Shown here piece by piece: positions 14,985-18,098 of a stretch of DNA of 18,098 nucleotides. The stretch is from CAXTTV01 sp964247295. GTDB lineage: Bacteria; Chloroflexota; Ktedonobacteria; Ktedonobacterales; Ktedonobacteraceae. The notes under the pieces were generated by a model that was given only the letters and a program-made list of their open reading frames with translations, had not been told where the DNA came from and searched no databases. Where the stretch lies: positions 1 through 18,098 of the forward strand of contig CAXTTV010000094.1 of the NCBI GenBank assembly GCA_964247295.1, read 5' to 3'. The translations under genes were made by a program, and so were the position numbers. Within the stretch, counting starts at the first letter, position 1; each line of letters begins with the position of its first letter.

Positions 14985-15013
14985 GCAAAAGGGACTCTTA
15001 CCGGTCTTTTTGC
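14985..15013 (+). other. Leader hairpin with terminator-like layout
   Basis: GCAAAAGGG (14985-14993) pairs with TCTTTTTGC (15005-15013), including two G-U pairs, with one extra inner C-G pair. The A-tract/stem/U-tract arrangement resembles a weak intrinsic terminator. It lies about 50 nt into the RNA predicted from the 14901 promoter, so it could end a short RNA or attenuate the UspA mRNA (inference). Confidence 0.35.
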
Positions 15014-15025
15014 GTTGAGTCATTT

Positions 15026-15054
15026 AAGAATGCTGAAGGTACGTTCGCATTCTT
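15026..15054. promoter_or_regulatory. Inverted repeat AAGAATGC / GCATTCTT
   Basis: Exact eight-base arms at 15026-15033 and 15047-15054 around a 13-base loop whose GAA and TTC ends can also pair. It is about 120 bp upstream of the UspA start. It is a candidate operator or a second leader hairpin. Confidence 0.45.
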
Positions 15055-15171
15055 GTCCTATAACAAACTACGTAAGCCTGGATGTTCTATTTACAGATAC
15101 TACTGGCCGGTGTCAAAAAGTCTTTGTATAAAGGATTTGTAGCCCGAGTCATCCAGGAGGAGAGATAACAA

Positions 15172-15663
15172 ATGGTTCACTTATGGCGCACCAAACCTAA
15201 AGAGGAGACGCAAGTCGGCAAAACGGCTCCCGGTGTCGGCCCCGTCGGCGATATCGCAGTCATCGTCGATGGCAAAAAGCTGGATTGCGAACTGGTACGT
15301 CTGGCCTGCATTATGGCGAAAAAAGCAAAACGAAAAGTTCATCTGGTACATGTGATTGAGGTCCCCCGGACGCTCCCGCTGAAGGCGGTTCTAACTGAAC
15401 AGTCGGAACAGGCCGATAAGCTTCTTAATGAGGCCCTGACTATTGCCGATGAGGCCGGCTGTGAAGCTGTGGCCGAGGTGGTACAGGCTCGCGACTCAGG
15501 ACCCGCGATTGTGGACGAGGCAAAGGACCACGAGTGCGCGCTGATTATGCTTGGACTCGTTCGCGATACTCATAAAGCTCATAATGATCTCGGGAAGACG
15601 GTTCCCTATGTTCTGGCAAATGCTCCCTGTCGCGTCTGGGTTATTCAGGACCCGTTTCTATAG
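15172..15663 (+). CDS. Universal stress protein (UspA) family, degenerate nucleotide loop
   Basis: 163 residues behind a strong GGAGGAGAG ribosome-binding site. After an unusual charged 25-residue leader, the UspA alpha/beta fold runs from about 27 (IAVIVDGKKLDCELVRLACIMAKK) through HLVHVIEV (about 57-64) to the final strand CRVWVI. ATP-binding UspA proteins carry G-2x-G-9x-G(S/T) before the last helix. Here the region reads GLVRDTHKAHNDLGKT, in which the second Gly is Arg while the later G(K/T) part is retained, so nucleotide binding is doubtful. UspA proteins are cytoplasmic and modulate survival under stress. It has its own upstream control region and is followed 98 nt later by the GAF gene on the same strand, with no clear terminator between them. 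Confidence 0.82.
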   Translation: MVHLWRTKPKEETQVGKTAPGVGPVGDIAVIVDGKKLDCELVRLACIMAKKAKRKVHLVHVIEVPRTLPLKAVLTEQSEQADKLLNEALTIADEAGCEAVAEVVQARDSGPAIVDEAKDHECALIMLGLVRDTHKAHNDLGKTVPYVLANAPCRVWVIQDPFL

Positions 15664-15681
15664 CTTCCCTGAGAATTACCG

Positions 15682-15748
15682 ATAGAGATCTATGATAGGA
15701 TGATAAGGGGTTACAGAAATCCTGGCTATCCATGTCTCTGATCTCTAT
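15682..15748 (+). other. Nested inverted repeat in the leader of the GAF gene
   Basis: ATAGAGATC (15682-15690) is an exact complement of GATCTCTAT (15740-15748). Inside it GATAG (15694-15698) pairs with CTATC (15726-15730). The right outer arm ends just before the ribosome-binding site AAGGGA, so folding could affect access to it. A possible -10 box TATGAT (15691-15696) overlaps the left side, which would exclude the left arm from the transcript if that promoter is used. Confidence 0.35.
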
Positions 15749-15761
15749 TGAAGGGACTGCT

Positions 15762-16364
15762 ATGACGATAGATTTCAATCCACAAGACGCGGCAACTCTG
15801 GATCAAAAGGATTATTATACGGCTCTCTATCGGGCAGCGCTGACGATCTCTTCTAGCCTGGAGCTGGAGGAGGTGCTGCATAGCGTGGCGAAAAGTACGA
15901 CGGAGGCAATGCATGTGAAGGCCTGCTTGCTCCGCCTGCTGGACAGAAGGACTGGCCTCCTGCATCTGGGAGCCGTCTACGGTCTGAGTGAGGGTTATCT
16001 GCGCAAAGGTTCGGTCGATCTCGCGCGAAGTCCGATTGATACAGAGGCAGTAAAAGGAAAACCTGTCGCGATCCCCGATCTCAGTCGCGATGATCGCTTT
16101 CAGTATCAGGAGGCGGCTAGAAAAGAAGGGATCGCTTCGGTGCTCTGTGTGCCGATGGATGTACGCGGGGAGTCGATTGGGGTGATGCGTGTCTATGCTG
16201 ATCAGCCTACAAACTTCACCGAGAACGATATTCGGTTCCTTTCGGTTCTGGCGAGCCTCTCGGCCCTTGCCATTGAGAATGCTCGCCTTTACGATAATTT
16301 GAAGCGCTCCTACGATGGGGTGATCGATGCCCTCTGGGGCATCTCAACCAACGATCCAAAATAA
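15762..16364 (+). CDS. GAF-domain sensor protein
   Basis: 200 residues from the ATG at 15762, which has AAGGGA upstream; an in-frame ATG at 15732 has no ribosome-binding site. After a short N-terminal helix, a single GAF domain fills about 33-175 (LEEVLHSVAKSTTEAM, VLCVPMDVRGESIGVMRVYAD, FTENDIRFLSVLASLSALAIENARLYD). GAF domains bind small ligands such as cyclic nucleotides, tetrapyrroles or metal clusters, or mediate dimerisation. No histidine-kinase, GGDEF, phosphatase or DNA-binding domain is attached, and no conserved Cys pair typical of haem or iron-sulphur GAFs stands out, so the ligand is unknown. It would need a partner to pass on a signal. Its stop codon is only 4 bp from that of the convergent DUF711 gene. 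Confidence 0.88.
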   Translation: MTIDFNPQDAATLDQKDYYTALYRAALTISSSLELEEVLHSVAKSTTEAMHVKACLLRLLDRRTGLLHLGAVYGLSEGYLRKGSVDLARSPIDTEAVKGKPVAIPDLSRDDRFQYQEAARKEGIASVLCVPMDVRGESIGVMRVYADQPTNFTENDIRFLSVLASLSALAIENARLYDNLKRSYDGVIDALWGISTNDPK

Positions 16365-16368
16365 AGCT

Positions 16369-17553
16369 TTAGATGTTTTGTATCCGAGTATTTGTGAGAT
16401 AGGGTGAGGCGAAGCTGGTATATTCACCGGCAACCTTGCCCGGTACAGGGAAGAGGCGCGCCGAGAGAGGCTTCCGCCAGCGATCCGCTAAAACGGCAAC
16501 ATCAAGCAAAAGGGCGGCGATCCGCTCATCGGCGATGTTACCTGGTAGTGGCAGGGTGTCTAACCCGGTGCCACAGACCGAGGAGTATAATAGCAATTGA
16601 TACGCGTTGATTCCCCCTTCTCCCCAGCGCTTTCCCAACAGGGCATCTTCCAAAACGGGCAGCATGAGGCCGTTATACCCACACGTCGGGAGATTATTTT
16701 CTCTCAGTGCTCCGGTGATGGCTGCGGCGACCGCCAGCGTTCCAGGTTCTCCAATCCGGCCATAACCACACATCTCTAAGGCTCGCGCAATGCTCACTTC
16801 CCCCATAGGAGCCGGCGAGAGATCAATTCCCTCAAACTGTAGATGGAGGCTGTCAGCAAACTCCTGTCCCAAGCGCACGATCGGTCCTGCCTGTTCCTCC
16901 AGCGCCCGTTTGCTCCGCGCTCGTATGGAGTCCAGTGGCAGCATAGCTTCCTGGGGATCTCTACTCAGAGCATCTTCGATGATAGAGGCCCCCTGAAGCC
17001 CCACTGAGAGGCCATCAGGCCCACGGTGGTAGGCCGCCGGAAAAAAGGGGATGCCTGGCCCCACATGGGCCAGCAGCGCGAAACGGAAATTGCCTTCGCC
17101 CCCTTCCGTCTCATTCGCCAGCCTCTGCATGATCCTGGCGATCGGGAGCGCGGCCTCAAAGCGTATTCCATGCTCGCCGCTGGCTATCTGCGCGGTCATG
17201 CTGATACTCTCGGTCTCAATGAGGATCTCCGCGATCAGATCCAGGCGCTGAAGAGAAATTTTCGGTTGATAGGCCGGGGCTGGACCCAGCGAACAATAAC
17301 CCAGCCCAAACTGGGTCAGGCGCTTTTGGAGATCATGGGTATAACGAAGGATGGCCTGATTACTCCACTCCGCCAGATCTTCCAGCAGGGGCCGGGTGGA
17401 GAGCCGGACGGTCTGAACCTCATAGCCTCTCTGCTCGTAGTGTTGCCGGACCTGTTCTAAGTGGCGCGCAGCATGCTCTAAAATCTCTGGTCGCAGTGGA
17501 TGCGGCTCTGCTAGCCCCAGAGTGATCGTGCGGATAATTGGAACATTGGTCAT
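16369..17553 (-). CDS. DUF711 / UPF0210 family protein
   Basis: 394 residues from the ATG at 17553, preceded by GAGG. The sequence carries landmarks of the DUF711 (PFL-like) family: IRTITLGL at the N-terminus, GPGIPFFPAAYH and GLSVGLQGA in the middle, GIDLSPAP, and near the C-terminus SSVCGTGLDTLPLPG with a conserved Cys-Gly. The family is structurally related to glycyl-radical/pyruvate-formate-lyase folds but its reaction is not established; in other bacteria it is often beside an ACT-domain gene, which is not seen here. It is somewhat shorter than the about 450-residue UPF0210 proteins. It is divergent from the unfinished gene at 17711 and almost touches the GAF gene. No signal peptide or membrane segment is evident. 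Confidence 0.87.
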   Translation of the reverse strand: MTNVPIIRTITLGLAEPHPLRPEILEHAARHLEQVRQHYEQRGYEVQTVRLSTRPLLEDLAEWSNQAILRYTHDLQKRLTQFGLGYCSLGPAPAYQPKISLQRLDLIAEILIETESISMTAQIASGEHGIRFEAALPIARIMQRLANETEGGEGNFRFALLAHVGPGIPFFPAAYHRGPDGLSVGLQGASIIEDALSRDPQEAMLPLDSIRARSKRALEEQAGPIVRLGQEFADSLHLQFEGIDLSPAPMGEVSIARALEMCGYGRIGEPGTLAVAAAITGALRENNLPTCGYNGLMLPVLEDALLGKRWGEGGINAYQLLLYSSVCGTGLDTLPLPGNIADERIAALLLDVAVLADRWRKPLSARLFPVPGKVAGEYTSFASPYLTNTRIQNI

Positions 17554-17594
17554 TAAATATGTACCTCACTTCTTGCTGCTCTGGCTCTATCGGC

Positions 17595-17600
17595 TATAAT
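17595..17600 (+). promoter_or_regulatory. -10 promoter element upstream of the right-end gene
   Basis: TATAAT in the context CGGCTATAATA; possible -35 strings TTCTTG (17571) or TTGCTG (17574) are at 18 and 15 bp. Transcription would start near 17608, about 100 nt before the ATG at 17711. The string GGCTATAATA also occurs before the gene at 13665. Confidence 0.45.
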
Positions 17601-17670
17601 AAGCTAAAACATCCTTTCTAATACTATGCAAAAAGAATAGCTGTTTGTAAACACGAAGGAGCTGTGAAGG

Positions 17671-17730
17671 ATGTTGGACCAGATAGGCTTACGAACAACG
17701 AGGGAGCGTTATGGCGATACCATCGTCTGA
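17671..17730 (+). CDS. Putative 19-codon upstream ORF overlapping the next gene's start
   Basis: ATG at 17671 with AAGGAG nine bases upstream begins a 19-residue peptide (MLDQIGLRTTRERYGDTIV) ending at the TGA 17728-17730. That is 20 nt inside the following gene, in another frame. The ribosome-binding site is as good as that of the main gene, so it could be a leader peptide that controls translation of the gene at 17711 by coupling or interference. It may also be a chance frame. Confidence 0.35.
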   Translation: MLDQIGLRTTRERYGDTIV

Positions 17731-18098
17731 GGAGACACAACCAGCCCGACAGGAAAATTCTTGCTTTCTCTGCACTCTTGATTCTCGCTCCTGCGTTGAG
17801 CAGAAGATCAGCGGTCGGATTGTGACGGCCTATGAACGCTTCCTTAATGGGGAGCATGTGCCTTTTCTCACACTGGATACCGGTCTTGGACGCATTACAA
17901 TTGCTCTCCCCCGCTACTATCGCAGCCTGGTAAAGGATATGAAAGATCGCGGACGGGAGCAGTTCCGCCGGATGCACTTACAGATGAGCGTCTACCACCT
18001 CTATCAGCCGGAAACGCTAAAAACCGATGCCGATGGCCGCTCACACGTTCACTATACCGCTAATACGTATACATTAGCGGTCTTGGAACCAGATATTC
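17711..18098 (+). CDS. Unrecognised protein, partial (runs off right edge)
   Basis: The ATG at 17711 has AGGGAG five bases upstream and opens 129 codons to the edge without a stop. The start has a cysteine cluster (C18, C21, C28 in CFLCTLDSRSC) that could hold a metal. A region with alternating strands follows (GRIVTAYERFLNGEHVPFLTLDTGLGRITIALPRYY), then a charged helix (SLVKDMKDRGREQFRRMH) and a further strand-rich part (SVYHLYQPETLKTD, YTANTYTLAVLEPDI). I do not recognise the family. The strand-rich pattern after the cysteines is compatible with a small beta-barrel, but that is a guess. The 5' leader contains a TATAAT box and an overlapping short upstream ORF. It is divergent from the DUF711 gene. 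Confidence 0.75.
   Translation, partial: MAIPSSEETQPARQENSCFLCTLDSRSCVEQKISGRIVTAYERFLNGEHVPFLTLDTGLGRITIALPRYYRSLVKDMKDRGREQFRRMHLQMSVYHLYQPETLKTDADGRSHVHYTANTYTLAVLEPDI

Larger units (their letters stand above)
14785..15171 (+). other. 387-bp intergenic region with promoter and structured leader before the UspA gene
   Basis: No open frame is worth calling. It holds a near-consensus promoter (14901-14928), a hairpin with A-tract/U-tract layout (14985-15013), an 8-bp inverted repeat (15026-15054), a lone TATAAA at 15127-15132 and the GGAGGAG ribosome-binding site at 15156. If transcription starts near 14935, the UspA mRNA leader would be about 237 nt. Confidence 0.6.

Noticed and set aside
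1..18098. CRISPR arrays, tRNA or rRNA genes, transposases, toxin-antitoxin or phage genes
   Set aside because: I looked for spaced direct repeats, RNA-gene sequences and characteristic protein motifs and saw none.

Overview
The window looks like chromosomal DNA from a Gram-positive-like, probably spore-forming bacterium. My best guess is a member of the Chloroflexota, class Ktedonobacteria. This rests on the gene set (PrkA/YhbH sporulation-type pair, many low-complexity regulatory proteins, single-domain ClpS, UspA and GAF proteins), moderate G+C with AT-rich intergenic stretches, and general resemblance of the protein sequences. It is an inference, not a database result. I see no rRNA, tRNA, CRISPR array, insertion sequence or phage gene.

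Layout. (1) 1-2850, minus strand: prkA, then a DUF444/YhbH-type gene that runs off the left edge. They are separated by 98 nt that can fold into a long interrupted hairpin. (2) 2851-3619: a 770-bp AT-rich divergent intergenic region with inverted repeats. (3) 3620-5833, plus strand: a large protein with a degenerate receiver domain, a Pro/Gln-rich middle and a C-terminal block of repeats like the N-terminal domain of type II secretion/type IV pilus ATPases. It ends at a hairpin shared with the convergent murA. (4) 10238 down to 5903, minus strand: a zinc-ribbon/FHA protein, an FAD-dependent amine oxidase/phytoene-desaturase-like enzyme, and a MurA-type enolpyruvyl transferase with Asp in place of the fosfomycin-target Cys. 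A lipoprotein gene lies upstream on the same strand (11099-10395). (5) 11100-12012: about 900 bp of AT-rich DNA with no convincing DnaA boxes. (6) 12013-14732, plus strand: dnaA, a two-helix membrane protein with glycine-zipper character, a strong terminator, clpS and another strong terminator. (7) 14785-16364, plus strand: a near-consensus promoter with a long structured leader, a UspA-family protein, and a GAF-domain protein. (8) 17553-16369, minus strand: a DUF711/UPF0210 protein. (9) 17711 to the right edge: an incomplete unrecognised gene preceded by an overlapping 19-codon upstream reading frame.

How the genes fit together. Much of the window concerns stress, differentiation and regulated proteolysis: PrkA with YhbH, ClpS, UspA, GAF, FHA and a pseudo-receiver. 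Beside these are DnaA (replication initiation) and MurA (cell wall). Several promoters are of the extended -10 type (TGnTATAAT) with weak -35 boxes. I do not see a single compact new multi-gene system. The best candidates for something undescribed are the pseudo-receiver/MshEN-like protein with its upstream operator, the structured leaders before the UspA and GAF genes, and the FHA-oxidase-MurA cluster.
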